From Bacilli bacterium (GTDB lineage: Bacteria > Bacillota_I > Bacilli_A > RF39 > UBA660), in assembly GCA_017441065.1 (NCBI GenBank), contig JAFSAI010000033.1:66581-126475 (forward strand): 59,895 nt of DNA. Reading direction: 5' to 3'. Within the stretch, counting starts at the first letter, position 1. The number at the start of each line of letters is the position of its first letter. Made by a program: the position numbers and the translations under genes. Below, piece after piece: positions 15,789 to 24,754 of the stretch. Below the pieces are notes generated by a model that did not search any database, was not told the DNA's origin, and saw only the letters and a list, made by a program, of their open reading frames with translations.

Positions 15789-15817
15789 ATTTTATCATAT
15801 ATTTTTTTCGTTTACAA
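15789..15817 (-). promoter_or_regulatory. Promoter of the structured RNA
   Basis: TTGTAA (15812-15817) and TAAAAT (15789-15794) are 17 bp apart on the minus strand. Confidence 0.55.
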
Positions 15818-15866
15818 TATTATATTAAAAAATTATAGAAAATAATTCTTTTAATATAATAAATCA

Positions 15867-15895
15867 TTTTGATATTTTGTTAAGTGTGTTAAAAT
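15867..15895 (+). promoter_or_regulatory. Promoter of tRNA-Arg(CCT)
   Basis: A weak TTTTGA and a good TAAAAT stand 17 bp apart, eight bases before the tRNA. Confidence 0.5.
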
Positions 15896-15903
15896 ATATT
15901 TAT

Positions 15904-15982
15904 GTCCTCGTAGCTCAGTTGGATAGAGCACGAACCTCCTAAGTTCGGTTTGTCGGTGGTTCGAATCCACTCGGGGACGCCA
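15904..15982 (+). tRNA. tRNA-Arg (anticodon CCT)
   Basis: The acceptor is GTCCTCG/CGGGGAC with a G discriminator and encoded CCA. The anticodon loop CTCCTAA sits in a CGAAC/GTTCG stem. It reads AGG codons. Confidence 0.95.
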
Positions 15983-15992
15983 TTTTAAAAAT

Positions 15993-16018
15993 AAAAAATC
16001 CCAATTATGGGATTTTTT
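15993..16018. terminator. Bidirectional terminator between tRNA-Arg and glmM
   Basis: AAAAAATCCCA and TGGGATTTTTT form an 11-bp stem with A/T tails on both sides. It serves the tRNA and the converging glmM operon. Confidence 0.85.
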
Positions 16019-17358
16019 TAATTTAATTCTTTTTTTATAATTTCTACTATGTCATCACAAAGTTTAGTTATACTATCTATATCTTTACCTTCCAACATAA
16101 CTCTGATAAGATTTTCAGTTCCACTGGCTCTTACTAATACCCTACCTTCACCATTCAAATCTTTTTCAACATTTTTTATATAATCGTTAATTACTTTATT
16201 TTCTTGATAAGTTTCTTTTCCTTCTTTTGAAACATTTACATTTTTAAGAACTTGTGGATACGTTTCCATAATACTAGCTAATTCTGATAATTTTTTGCCA
16301 CTTTTGGCCATTATATTTAAAATTTGAATAGCAGTTAATTCTCCATCTCCAGTATTTGCAAACTCTCTAAAAATAATATGACCACTTTGTTCTCCACCAA
16401 CTATGTAATCATTTTCTAACATATTTTCAAGAACATATCTATCTCCTACTTTAGTAGCAATAAAATTAATGTTATTTTTTTCACAGAATTTTACAAATCC
16501 TAGATTAGACATTACTGTCCCAACTAAAGTGTTATTTTTTAATTTGTTTTGAGCCATCAAATAATCTCCGTAGATTGCCATAATTTTATCACCATCTACA
16601 ACATTTCCTAGTTCATCTATTAATAAACACCTATCTGCATCACCATCAAAAGCCACACCACAATCTAATTTATTATCTACTACATATTTTTGTAAACCTT
16701 CTAAGTGAGTTGATCCAGCATTATCGTTAATATTTAAGCCATCGGGATTATTATTAATAATATGATAGTTTATTCCCAATAATTTAAATAACATATCAGC
16801 AGTTTCATATGCTGCTCCATTAGCAGTATCAACACCAATATTTAATTTATTAAAATCACTATTAACTGTACTTCTTAAATATTCAACATAATCTTCCTTA
16901 GCATTTTTTGCTATTTCATATGTACCAACTTTATTAACTTCTTTAGTTAGTTGAAAATCATTTAAAATGATGTCTTCGATTTTTTCTTCTAATTCATCAG
17001 CTAGTTTATACCCTTCACTATTAAATACCTTTATACCATTATATTCACTTGGATTATGGCTTGCAGATATAACAAATCCGCCATCTGCTTTATATTTTTT
17101 TATTAAATATGATATTGCTGGTGTTGGTATTACTCCCAAATCAATAATATTCGCATTTTCTGATAATACACCTGAAGTTAATGCAAATTTCAAAATATCT
17201 TTAGATATTCTTGTATCACTTGCTATTAAAAAAGTTAATTTTTCTTTGTCATTTTTTAAAACTCTAGCTGTACTTGCACCAATTTTTAATGCCAAATTAA
17301 CATCTAGTTCAGTTCCAACTATACCTCTAGCACCATCTGTACCAAATAATTTTCCCAT
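16018..17358 (-). CDS. glmM: Phosphoglucosamine mutase
   Basis: GlmM turns glucosamine-6-phosphate into glucosamine-1-phosphate for UDP-GlcNAc and peptidoglycan synthesis. The 446-residue protein begins GKLFGTDGARG and has the phosphoserine loop ISASHNPSEYNG near residue 98. The metal loop DGDADRC is near 240, the sugar-binding GEQSGH near 324, and the C-terminal phosphate site RASGTENLIRV near 419. It overlaps the upstream gene by one base (TAATG). Length and motifs are typical. Confidence 0.96.
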   Translation of the reverse strand: MGKLFGTDGARGIVGTELDVNLALKIGASTARVLKNDKEKLTFLIASDTRISKDILKFALTSGVLSENANIIDLGVIPTPAISYLIKKYKADGGFVISASHNPSEYNGIKVFNSEGYKLADELEEKIEDIILNDFQLTKEVNKVGTYEIAKNAKEDYVEYLRSTVNSDFNKLNIGVDTANGAAYETADMLFKLLGINYHIINNNPDGLNINDNAGSTHLEGLQKYVVDNKLDCGVAFDGDADRCLLIDELGNVVDGDKIMAIYGDYLMAQNKLKNNTLVGTVMSNLGFVKFCEKNNINFIATKVGDRYVLENMLENDYIVGGEQSGHIIFREFANTGDGELTAIQILNIMAKSGKKLSELASIMETYPQVLKNVNVSKEGKETYQENKVINDYIKNVEKDLNGEGRVLVRASGTENLIRVMLEGKDIDSITKLCDDIVEIIKKELN

Positions 17359-18017
17359 TATTTCACTTCCTTATTTATAATATTATTCATATCTTTTACA
17401 ATTTTATTTTCTTTAATTACTCCCCTTACACTAGTTAAAGGATAAATATTACTATTAGGCATAACAATAGTTCCTGGATTTAACACACATCCGCACCCTA
17501 TTTCCACGTTATCTCCTAAAAAAGCACCAATTTTTCTCATACCAGTTTCAATCAATTTACCATCAAATTTAATAACTATATTTTTCTTATCGCTTTTTAA
17601 ATTAGAAATTATTGAGCTTGCACCCATATGAGAATGACTTCCTAAAATTGAATCACCTACATAACTGAAATGAGGCACTTGAACATTATCATACAAAATA
17701 GCATTTTTTATTTCACATGAATTTCCCAAAACACTATTTTTACCTATAATAACACTTCCTCTAATATAAGCATTACATCTAATTTCAGCACCTTCATCAA
17801 TAATACAAGGGCCATGTAACTCTGCACTTTTATTTACTATCGCATTCTTATGAATCCAAATATTATCTTCTAATTTTTGATAATCATCACTTAAAGTATT
17901 TCCTAACTTTATAATATATTCTTTAATATTAGGTAATACCTCAAATGGATATTCATATTCTTTTATAAAACTATCTGCTATACTTGCATTAGTTAAAAAA
18001 ATGTCTTTAGTTTTCAT
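17358..18017 (-). CDS. Left-handed beta-helix acetyltransferase-like protein (GlmU C-half-like)
   Basis: The 219-residue protein has an N-terminal segment of about 60 residues, then hexapeptide repeats (IHKNAIVNKSAELHGP, then NAYIRGSVIIGKNS) that form a left-handed beta helix. It resembles the acetyltransferase half of GlmU and related sugar nucleotidyltransferases, but the nucleotidyltransferase domain is absent. Overlaps of one base with glmM and four bases with the NagZ-like gene tie it to amino-sugar metabolism. It may acetylate glucosamine-1-phosphate or another hexosamine, or be structural. A full-length GlmU elsewhere would make it a paralogue. Confidence 0.7.
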   Translation of the reverse strand: MKTKDIFLTNASIADSFIKEYEYPFEVLPNIKEYIIKLGNTLSDDYQKLEDNIWIHKNAIVNKSAELHGPCIIDEGAEIRCNAYIRGSVIIGKNSVLGNSCEIKNAILYDNVQVPHFSYVGDSILGSHSHMGASSIISNLKSDKKNIVIKFDGKLIETGMRKIGAFLGDNVEIGCGCVLNPGTIVMPNSNIYPLTSVRGVIKENKIVKDMNNIINKEVK

Positions 18018-19114
18018 AAACTTACTCCTAACTCTTTATCTATAACATCATTAATTTTTTTGATTTTATTATTAATTAATTCTATATTTAATTTAGAACT
18101 TATTGGTTCATTGGTTAATTTATATTTTTTCTTGATTGCAACTATTTTCTTCGCACTTTCATTTATTAATTCTGGATCTATTTCGCAAAATTTAACCATT
18201 TTTAATAATTTTTTATATAAGTTTTTAGCATCGCCTTTTTTATATTTTATCATTAACACATTATGTCCTGCCTCAATACTCTTTTGAATACTTCTTTTTA
18301 ATCCATAAATATATCTTAATGTATTCATTCGTAAATCATCAGTTACAAGTAATCCTTTAAACTTATATTTCTTTTTCATGTAATCATCAATTATTTTTTT
18401 ATTTATTGTAGCAGGTTTTAAACCATAACCTTTTAATATTAAATGACCGACCATTATCGCATCAGCGCCTTCTTTTATAGCATTTTCAAACACCTTAACA
18501 TCCTCATTTTCTAAAGTTTCAATGTCTTTGATTTTAGGTATTACAAAGTGACTATCTTTATTTGTAGCACCATGTCCTGGAAAATGTTTAACTACTGAAA
18601 TAATGTTATTTTTTTGCATTTCTTTCATAAAAGGTAATCCATACTTAATAACATCTTCTACATTTGAGCCATAACTTCTATTGCCAATAGCTTTATTTTT
18701 ATCTCCTCTAACAATATCTAAATCAGGCGCAAAATTCATATTAACACCAGTTGATGCCAATAAATATGTAGTAAGTTCATTTACTGCATTTATAACTTTC
18801 ATATTTTTTGTCTTTGCTTGTTTTAAAGCACTAGATATTCTTAAAATGTCTTTAGGAAGTCTATTTACTCTACCATTTTCTTGATCTATTGAAATAAATA
18901 AAGGGATTTTATTATTCTCATTTATCTTCTTTAATTTATTTACAACTTCAATCATTGTTTCTATCGAAGTATAATTCTTTTTATAAAGAACTACTCCTCC
19001 TATTTTATATTTTTGAATTAACTCTATTATTTCATCATTTATATCATATATATCTAAGCCAATTACAAACATTTGACCAAATTTTTCTTCTAAACTTAAT
19101 TTATTAAAATTCAT
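18014..19114 (-). CDS. Glycoside hydrolase family 3 beta-N-acetylhexosaminidase (NagZ-like)
   Basis: The GH3 N-terminal barrel is complete: ISIDQENGRVNRL near residue 78, the NagZ loop KHFPGHGATNKDSH near 174, and the nucleophile in LLVTDDLRM near 248. NagZ removes GlcNAc from muropeptides during wall recycling, which fits glmM downstream. There is no clear signal peptide, so action is probably cytosolic. A start four codons earlier (19126) is possible. ATG 19114 is preferred weakly because GGATGAG precedes it. Confidence 0.85.
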   Translation of the reverse strand: MNFNKLSLEEKFGQMFVIGLDIYDINDEIIELIQKYKIGGVVLYKKNYTSIETMIEVVNKLKKINENNKIPLFISIDQENGRVNRLPKDILRISSALKQAKTKNMKVINAVNELTTYLLASTGVNMNFAPDLDIVRGDKNKAIGNRSYGSNVEDVIKYGLPFMKEMQKNNIISVVKHFPGHGATNKDSHFVIPKIKDIETLENEDVKVFENAIKEGADAIMVGHLILKGYGLKPATINKKIIDDYMKKKYKFKGLLVTDDLRMNTLRYIYGLKRSIQKSIEAGHNVLMIKYKKGDAKNLYKKLLKMVKFCEIDPELINESAKKIVAIKKKYKLTNEPISSKLNIELINNKIKKINDVIDKELGVSL

Positions 19115-19174
19115 TATCTCATCCATTTCATTTATAAGATAATTATATCAAATCTATAAATTTAAGCAATTAAA

Positions 19175-19194
19175 AAGAGATATTTCTATCTCTT
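19175..19194 (-). terminator. Terminator after spoVAE
   Basis: AAGAGATA and TATCTCTT form an 8-bp stem followed by T on the minus strand, ending the spoIIAA-sigF-spoVA run. Confidence 0.75.
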
Positions 19195-19195
19195 A

Positions 19196-19546
19196 CTAAT
19201 CTTTTGCTTTAAAAAGGAGAGTAAAAACAAAAGAAAATATTACAACACCTACTATAGCTACACCTGAAGAACATAACAACTTAGTAAATAATCCTAAAAT
19301 ACCTGCTTCTTCATATCCAGCAATACCAGATGAATAAAGCATATGGCCAAAATTAGAAATTAGTGTAGTGGCTCCTGCTCCACAATGAAGCACTATCTTA
19401 TCGTATATTCCAAAAAACGAAAGCAATGCCCCTATCACAGTTACACTACTTGTTATATGTCCAGGAGTAAGCTTAGTATTATCAAGTACTACTTGGCAAA
19501 TTAAACAAACAACTCCGGCAAATAAAAATGCGTTAAAATAAATCAT
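19196..19546 (-). CDS. spoVAE: Stage V sporulation protein AE
   Basis: This is a 116-residue membrane protein with about four hydrophobic helices. It contains the family stretch TKLTPGHITSSVTVIGALL (about residues 25-43) and a second conserved helix HCGAGATTLISNFG near 54. It belongs to the SpoVA channel of the inner spore membrane, which loads dipicolinic acid into the forespore and releases it in germination. It overlaps spoVAD by four bases (ATGA). Gene order and sequence both support the call. Confidence 0.92.
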   Translation of the reverse strand: MIYFNAFLFAGVVCLICQVVLDNTKLTPGHITSSVTVIGALLSFFGIYDKIVLHCGAGATTLISNFGHMLYSSGIAGYEEAGILGLFTKLLCSSGVAIVGVVIFSFVFTLLFKAKD

Positions 19547-20517
19547 AATACCTCCAAACTAACTGCGTGGGCAATGGCTGGAATGGCACTTTTTTGATTA
19601 ACAAATGTTTTGCTATGAAGTGCCCCTGTTCCTATAATTAAAATCTTCTTATATTTATTAGTTGCTAATATTTTATTAAAAAATACTAAAGGTAAACATG
19701 CTGGGCCACTACCACCCGCATATGTTTCTTGACTTTTTAAATATAGTTCACATCCAGCATCTAAATGCTTTTTTAATTTTAAATTATATGTTTTTAGACA
19801 AAATTCTTTAAATATCTCGCTACCAACACAACCTAAATCACCAGTTAAAATTAAATCATAATAATTTAAGTCTCTTTTTAAATCATTTAAATGTTCATAT
19901 AGAGTTTTAGCTGCTGCCGGAGCCATTACTGCTCCCATATTATTTGCATCAGTAATCCCCATTTCAGTTACCTTACCGATAGTTGCTGAATCGATTTTAA
20001 TTTTCCCCTCTTCTTTAGTTAAAAGCGTACTAATTCCTGCTGTAGTAGTAAATGTTGATGTATGTGGTTTTGGAGAGCCATACTCAATCGGATATCTAAA
20101 TTGTCTTTCAGCAGTTAGATTGTGACTACTAGTAATTCCTATAACTTTTTTTATTCCTTTATCTTGTAAGAACATACTTCCTATAATTAAACTTTCAGGA
20201 AAAGTAGCGCATGCACTATATATTCCAAGTAGAGAGATAGGAATGTCTACACATGCAAAACTTGTTGCAGAAATTTGATCTAGTAAATCACCACCTACTA
20301 TTAAATTAACATCTTTATAATTTAACTTATTTTTCATAAGTAAATTATCAATTACTACTCTTTGCATTTTTGTTTCAGCTTGTTCAAATGTTTTTTCACC
20401 ATAATAGTAATCGTCCATTTTTAAATCTACTTTTTTAAGTTTACTATCGCTTTCTAAAGGCCCTGCTATAGTTAACCAATCATTTAAATAAATATTATTA
20501 AATTTTAAACTAGCCAT
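19543..20517 (-). CDS. spoVAD: Stage V sporulation protein AD
   Basis: SpoVAD is the soluble, thiolase-fold subunit of the SpoVA dipicolinic acid complex and binds the ligand directly. The 324-residue protein shows the familiar segments LLGIYSACATFPESL, ITSSHNLTAERQFRYP and TFTTTAGISTLL. A C-terminal HAVSLE ends the fold. It begins 8 bp inside spoVAC after a GGGTGATG site. Length is close to the usual 335-340 residues. Confidence 0.95.
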   Translation of the reverse strand: MASLKFNNIYLNDWLTIAGPLESDSKLKKVDLKMDDYYYGEKTFEQAETKMQRVVIDNLLMKNKLNYKDVNLIVGGDLLDQISATSFACVDIPISLLGIYSACATFPESLIIGSMFLQDKGIKKVIGITSSHNLTAERQFRYPIEYGSPKPHTSTFTTTAGISTLLTKEEGKIKIDSATIGKVTEMGITDANNMGAVMAPAAAKTLYEHLNDLKRDLNYYDLILTGDLGCVGSEIFKEFCLKTYNLKLKKHLDAGCELYLKSQETYAGGSGPACLPLVFFNKILATNKYKKILIIGTGALHSKTFVNQKSAIPAIAHAVSLEVL

Positions 20518-20947
20518 ATAACATCACCCTTAGTAGTACCAAGAAAAATGAACTTACTATTCCAAATAATATAACTGAACCAGCTAATTTAAACATATTA
20601 GCACCAATACCAGTTATAAATCCTTCTTTTTTATAATCTAGTGCAGCACTTTGAACACTATGAGCAAACCCAGTTGTAGGTATTATAAGGCCACATTTTG
20701 CTTTTGTAACCCAGTTGTCAAATTTGCCTAATGCAGTCATTAAGGATGCAAAAAGGATTAAAATAAATGCTAACCATGCGCAAGAATCAACTCTAGACAA
20801 ACCGAATGATTCCATAAGAATTTTTACAATTATTTCTCCAATAAAACCAATACTACCACCAACTAAAAATGCTACTATGGCATTACGAAGTTTTGGCTCT
20901 TTTGGTGTTAATGTTTGTACTAATTCTTGATATTCTTCTTTATTCAT
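20510..20947 (-). CDS. spoVAC: Stage V sporulation protein AC
   Basis: This 145-residue membrane protein carries the conserved family stretch GGSIGFIGE, and later GLIIPTTGFAHSVQSAALDY near residue 87. SpoVAC is the mechanosensitive membrane subunit of the DPA channel. It follows the sigma-factor gene by 44 bp and overlaps spoVAD. spoVAA and spoVAB, which precede spoVAC in Bacillus, are not present here, as in many Clostridia. Confidence 0.93.
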   Translation of the reverse strand: MNKEEYQELVQTLTPKEPKLRNAIVAFLVGGSIGFIGEIIVKILMESFGLSRVDSCAWLAFILILFASLMTALGKFDNWVTKAKCGLIIPTTGFAHSVQSAALDYKKEGFITGIGANMFKLAGSVILFGIVSSFFLVLLRVMLYG

Positions 20948-20991
20948 AATTTCACCATTCTTATTATGATGAATTTTGGGAAAGTTTATAC

Positions 20992-21633
20992 TTATAAAGT
21001 TAAATAGTCACGCATTTTGCTGATTCCTTTTTTCTCATATCTTGAAACCATCACCTGCGTCATATTAAGTTTTTTAGCTACTTCTTGTTGTGTTAAATCT
21101 TCATAATATCTAGATCTTATAATGTTTCTTTCATCATCATTTAAGACTGCAAAACTATCATCAACTAATATTTTAGTATCAACATCTTCTCTTTTGGCTG
21201 CAATACACTCATAAGCATTTCTACTATCTTCAGTATCAGCATCAAGTGACATAATAATATTTGCACTCATACAAGCCATATCTATATCATCCAAACTAAG
21301 TCCTAAGAATTCAGAAAGTTCTAAATTACTAGGAACTTTAGCTAGTTTTTGTGCTAATACATACCTTGTTTCTTCTATTTTTTTATATAATTTTAAAATA
21401 TCTTTACTAACCTTCAAATCTTTATTACTAGCTAGTAAATACATTTCCCCAAATATATAATCATGAGCATATGTAGAAAACTTTGTTGCACCATTTTTTT
21501 TATAATTTTTTAATGCTTTTAATAGTCCTACAACTCCTGCTTGATATAAATCATTTTTATCTACTCCATAAAAATGACTAGCTAACTTCCATATCATTTT
21601 TTCGTTATCTTTTAATATTTGTTCATAATTCAC
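20992..21633 (-). CDS. sigF: Sporulation sigma factor SigF-like
   Basis: The 213-residue sigma-70 family protein has region 2 (DLYQAGVVGLLKALKNY, then KFSTYAHDYIFGEM) and region 4 with TQQEVAKKLNMTQVMVSR-YEKK. The helix QVxVSR-x-EKK is typical of SigF and SigG. It is shorter than Bacillus SigF (255), with a trimmed N-terminus. Its place between a SpoIIAA-like gene and spoVAC is the spoIIA-spoVA junction of Bacillus, which favours SigF. It would direct early forespore transcription. The anti-sigma gene spoIIAB, normally immediately upstream, is missing. Confidence 0.85.
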   Translation of the reverse strand: MNYEQILKDNEKMIWKLASHFYGVDKNDLYQAGVVGLLKALKNYKKNGATKFSTYAHDYIFGEMYLLASNKDLKVSKDILKLYKKIEETRYVLAQKLAKVPSNLELSEFLGLSLDDIDMACMSANIIMSLDADTEDSRNAYECIAAKREDVDTKILVDDSFAVLNDDERNIIRSRYYEDLTQQEVAKKLNMTQVMVSRYEKKGISKMRDYLTL

Positions 21634-21638
21634 CCTTT

Positions 21639-21971
21639 TTACACCTCAATCAATTTTAAGGCAGTCAATTCTGATGAAGTTTTTTTGATATGTAGTCTTT
21701 TAACTTTTAAAGATACTTCGTTATTTACCTCACACAAGTATATTTTTCCTTTATTTCTTTTAACCGCGCATTTTGTGTTAAGAATTGCATCTACTCCAGA
21801 TTCATCAATACTCTTTAAATCACAAAAATTAAATATTACATTTTTAATTTTGTGTTTAGATATAACCGGAACTAAATAATTATTTATTTTATAACTAACC
21901 CTTCTATTTAATGTTCCTTTTAACCTAATAAAAAGTATTGTTCTATCATACTCCATGTCCATTTTTAACAT
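21639..21971 (-). CDS. spoIIAA: STAS-domain anti-sigma antagonist (SpoIIAA-like)
   Basis: The 110-residue protein is a STAS domain. The conserved loop reads LKSIDESGVDAIL near residue 54, and the serine that SpoIIAB phosphorylates in Bacillus is retained. In the classical system, unphosphorylated SpoIIAA frees SigF from SpoIIAB. Here it is followed after 5 bp by sigF, with no spoIIAB. ATG 21971 is chosen because AGGTG lies six bases before it; a start 10 codons upstream lacks such a site. A tandem Spo0A-box-like motif lies about 50 bp upstream, matching the known Spo0A control of spoIIA. Confidence 0.8.
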   Translation of the reverse strand: MLKMDMEYDRTILFIRLKGTLNRRVSYKINNYLVPVISKHKIKNVIFNFCDLKSIDESGVDAILNTKCAVKRNKGKIYLCEVNNEVSLKVKRLHIKKTSSELTALKLIEV

Positions 21972-22022
21972 TCTTTCACCTGCTATTTTAATATAGTACA
22001 ATTTTTTTCTATTTTAAACAGA

Positions 22023-22039
22023 TTCGACAAATGATGCCA
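22023..22039 (-). promoter_or_regulatory. Tandem Spo0A-box-like motif, site 2 (spoIIAA)
   Basis: The minus strand reads TGGCATC-ATT-TGTCGAA, 52 bp before the spoIIAA start. The second 7-mer is a perfect Spo0A box. spoIIA is a classical Spo0A~P target in Bacillus, so here the context supports function directly. Confidence 0.7.
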
Positions 22040-22055
22040 AAACAAGACAAATAAA

Positions 22056-22075
22056 AAGAGATAAATATATCTCTT
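22056..22075 (-). terminator. Terminator after the LCP gene
   Basis: AAGAGATA and TATCTCTT with a TATT-rich loop, then TTTTTATTT on the minus strand. It overlaps the LCP stop. Confidence 0.7.
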
Positions 22076-23507
22076 AATTAACCATTAAATTTGCTATCTT
22101 TTCTTTAGCTTCGGTTACTATATTTTGATCTGGTTTCATAACATATAGTTGTGTCTTTTTATATGAATAAGTATATTCTAAACTGTCTGTTCCAGTTAAC
22201 GTTGAACTTTCCATTTGCCAATTTCTTGGACTTCGAAGTTCTTTTTTTATAAAACCTAACATAGTTGTATGACTCATATTAGTAACAAATGCACCTTCTA
22301 AAGAATTAAGTAAACTATTATAATTTTTGATAATACTTGGACTCATAGCTTTATTCATTATAGCTTCTAAAACCATTATTTGATGTTTACCTCTACCTAA
22401 ATCTCCTCCACTAACAGTTTTTCTTTCTCTAACGTATGTTAAAGTTTCTTCACCATTTAAAGTAATTTTTCCTTTTTTAAAATAAATTCCAGTCGAACTT
22501 CTAAATGCTTCATCATTATTAACAGTTATTCCATCAAGTAAATCTACAACACTTATTACAGATGTAAAATTAACTTTTACATAGTAGTTAATATCTATGT
22601 CAAATAATTTTTCAACTGCATAAATACTTGAATCTATGCCATAAATACCAGCATGAGTTAATTTATCTTTATAAGTACTATTATTTATATTTACATAATA
22701 GTCTCTAGGTATCCATGTAATTAATATTTTTTCTTCTTTAGGATTTACTGTCATTACCATATTAACATCACTTCGAGAATTAGCATTAACATTTCCATAT
22801 GTATCTATCCCACTTATATATACATTGAATGGTTCCCTATTAATATTAACTGCATCTTTTAACGTTTTAATATCATTTTTGATTTCTATTTTATATATAG
22901 AATCTAACAAATCATATTTTGTAACATCTTGTTCTTTTAAAAGTTCTAATTCACTATTTTCTAAAATTATTCCAGAAACTTCTTCGTCGATTATTCCATC
23001 AACTAAAGAATTGGTATCTTCGTAATTATTGTATTTAACTTGTACTTTATCGCTTATTTTTTCTTGTGCTTCTTCAAAGGAATCTGACAATGATGTATCA
23101 CTTATTCCAATAGTTTCATTTTTCAAATCTTTTATATCATCAAATTGACTATTTTTTAGCACAACTAAATTATATGTATTTATTGCATAATCACCATTTG
23201 TAATATTAAATAAAAATCCTAAAGTATTAAATAAATATATTTGGATAAATATTAAAATAAAAGTTATAAGGATGCTGAAAAAATATCCAATAATTCTACA
23301 ACCTTTTTTCTTACTTAAATTTAATAAAGTTAAACCACCAGTTATTAACAAAACAATTAATAAAGCTCCTATTGTATAAAGTACAGGTATAACATTTATA
23401 TAAAAAATTATCCCAAAAAATATTAGAATAGTAACTAATAGTAATAAAGTAATTATTTTATTTATTATTCTTTTTTTCTTCTTTTTTACAACTTTTCCTT
23501 CATTCAT
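22074..23507 (-). CDS. LytR-CpsA-Psr (LCP) family glycopolymer transferase
   Basis: This is a 477-residue membrane protein with basic residues at the N-terminus, about three to four membrane helices (residues 20-115) and a long extracellular part. The LCP signature is visible near residues 355-385, as LTYVRERKTVSGGDLGRGK. LCP enzymes attach teichoic acids or other polymers to peptidoglycan from lipid-linked precursors. The region between helices and LCP domain (about 120-240) resembles a periplasmic substrate-binding-like stretch. ATG 23507 is chosen for its AAGGAG site. It stands between dacF and spoIIAA, an unusual insertion into that neighbourhood. Confidence 0.88.
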   Translation of the reverse strand: MNEGKVVKKKKKRIINKIITLLLLVTILIFFGIIFYINVIPVLYTIGALLIVLLITGGLTLLNLSKKKGCRIIGYFFSILITFILIFIQIYLFNTLGFLFNITNGDYAINTYNLVVLKNSQFDDIKDLKNETIGISDTSLSDSFEEAQEKISDKVQVKYNNYEDTNSLVDGIIDEEVSGIILENSELELLKEQDVTKYDLLDSIYKIEIKNDIKTLKDAVNINREPFNVYISGIDTYGNVNANSRSDVNMVMTVNPKEEKILITWIPRDYYVNINNSTYKDKLTHAGIYGIDSSIYAVEKLFDIDINYYVKVNFTSVISVVDLLDGITVNNDEAFRSSTGIYFKKGKITLNGEETLTYVRERKTVSGGDLGRGKHQIMVLEAIMNKAMSPSIIKNYNSLLNSLEGAFVTNMSHTTMLGFIKKELRSPRNWQMESSTLTGTDSLEYTYSYKKTQLYVMKPDQNIVTEAKEKIANLMVN

Positions 23508-23599
23508 AATTACTTCTCCTTTTGCCTTTATTATACCATTTATAGCAAAATTCATTTAATTTTAAAATTTATTGCTAAATTATTTAACACATATTTTAC

Positions 23600-24754
23600 T
23601 TATTTTATAATATTTTTACCAGAAAAAGCTATATTTAAATTTCTTTTAAAATAATCCCACAAATTGGCTTTTTTTACATTTTCTTCTACAGTTAATCCTA
23701 CTTTAGTTATAATATTACCTTCGTTATCTATTATTTCTGCTACACCTACTTTATCTCCTTTATTTATTGGTGCTTCAATTTTATCAATTTTTACATTAAT
23801 AGTGTAATTTTTATTTTTATCATTTATATTTAGTAACTCAGTCGCATTATTCATTAACACGATTTTCACACTATCTTTTTTACCTTTTTCTACTCTTACC
23901 TCATCAATTATTTTATCTTTTTCATATATTGTTGATAATTTATAAGAGTTAAATCCATAATTTAACATTTTTACTGTATCACTAGTTCTATTATCTGGTG
24001 AATCAACACCCATCACCACTCCAACTAAACGCATATTATTTTTTTTAGCTGTAGATGTTAAACAATAACCTGCAGTTGAAGTAAATCCGGTTTTTAATCC
24101 ATCTACATCATCATAAAATCTAACCAACTTGTTGGTATTTACAAGCCATGTATTTGAACCATCTGGTCTTTGTAAATAATCTTCATATATGCTTGTATAA
24201 TCTAGAATTTCTGGATAATTTGAGACCAAATAATTACCCATCAAAGCCATATCTCTAGCGCTACTGTAATGGCCTTCGGCATCCAGTCCATGTGGATTTA
24301 CAAAATTAGTATGAGTACACCCTAATTCCTTACATTTTTCATTCATCATTTCAACAAATTTTTCAGTACTACCAGCAACTTTTTCACTCATTGCCACTAC
24401 GGCATCATTAGCAGATGCTATAGCAATAGATTTTAACAATTCTTTTACTTTATATGTTTCACCTGTATTTAAATACACTTGACTACCACCCATACTTGAT
24501 GCATTTTCACTTATAACAACATCATCATTAAGTGTAATATTTCCATTATGAATTGAATCCATTATTAATATCATACTCATTATTTTAGTCATACTAGCAG
24601 GAGCTTTTTCTAAATCAGCTTCCTTTTCATATAATACTTTACCTGTAGTTGTTTCAATTAAAATAGCACTTTCACTATACTCTACAATTTCTTCTCCCTG
24701 TACATTTAAAACGAACAAAAAGAAACAACTAAATAATATTATTAATCTTTTCAT
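23600..24754 (-). CDS. dacF: D-alanyl-D-alanine carboxypeptidase, DacF-like
   Basis: This secreted serine DD-carboxypeptidase has a signal peptide (about residues 1-20) and the three catalytic motifs: SMTK near 55, SAND near 112 and KTG near 215. A C-terminal beta domain and an amphipathic tail probably anchor it to the membrane. In Bacillus, dacF is the gene just before spoIIAA and trims spore cortex precursors. Here it is upstream of the same operon, separated only by the LCP gene, which supports DacF over the vegetative DacA. ATG 24754 follows GAGGTG. Confidence 0.88.
   Translation of the reverse strand: MKRLIILFSCFFLFVLNVQGEEIVEYSESAILIETTTGKVLYEKEADLEKAPASMTKIMSMILIMDSIHNGNITLNDDVVISENASSMGGSQVYLNTGETYKVKELLKSIAIASANDAVVAMSEKVAGSTEKFVEMMNEKCKELGCTHTNFVNPHGLDAEGHYSSARDMALMGNYLVSNYPEILDYTSIYEDYLQRPDGSNTWLVNTNKLVRFYDDVDGLKTGFTSTAGYCLTSTAKKNNMRLVGVVMGVDSPDNRTSDTVKMLNYGFNSYKLSTIYEKDKIIDEVRVEKGKKDSVKIVLMNNATELLNINDKNKNYTINVKIDKIEAPINKGDKVGVAEIIDNEGNIITKVGLTVEENVKKANLWDYFKRNLNIAFSGKNIIK

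Noticed and set aside
15549-15900. tmRNA or SRP RNA in the acpS to tRNA-Arg interval
   Set aside because: No tRNA-like ends or tag frame for tmRNA, and no GGAAGGAAGCAGCC-type loop for SRP RNA.
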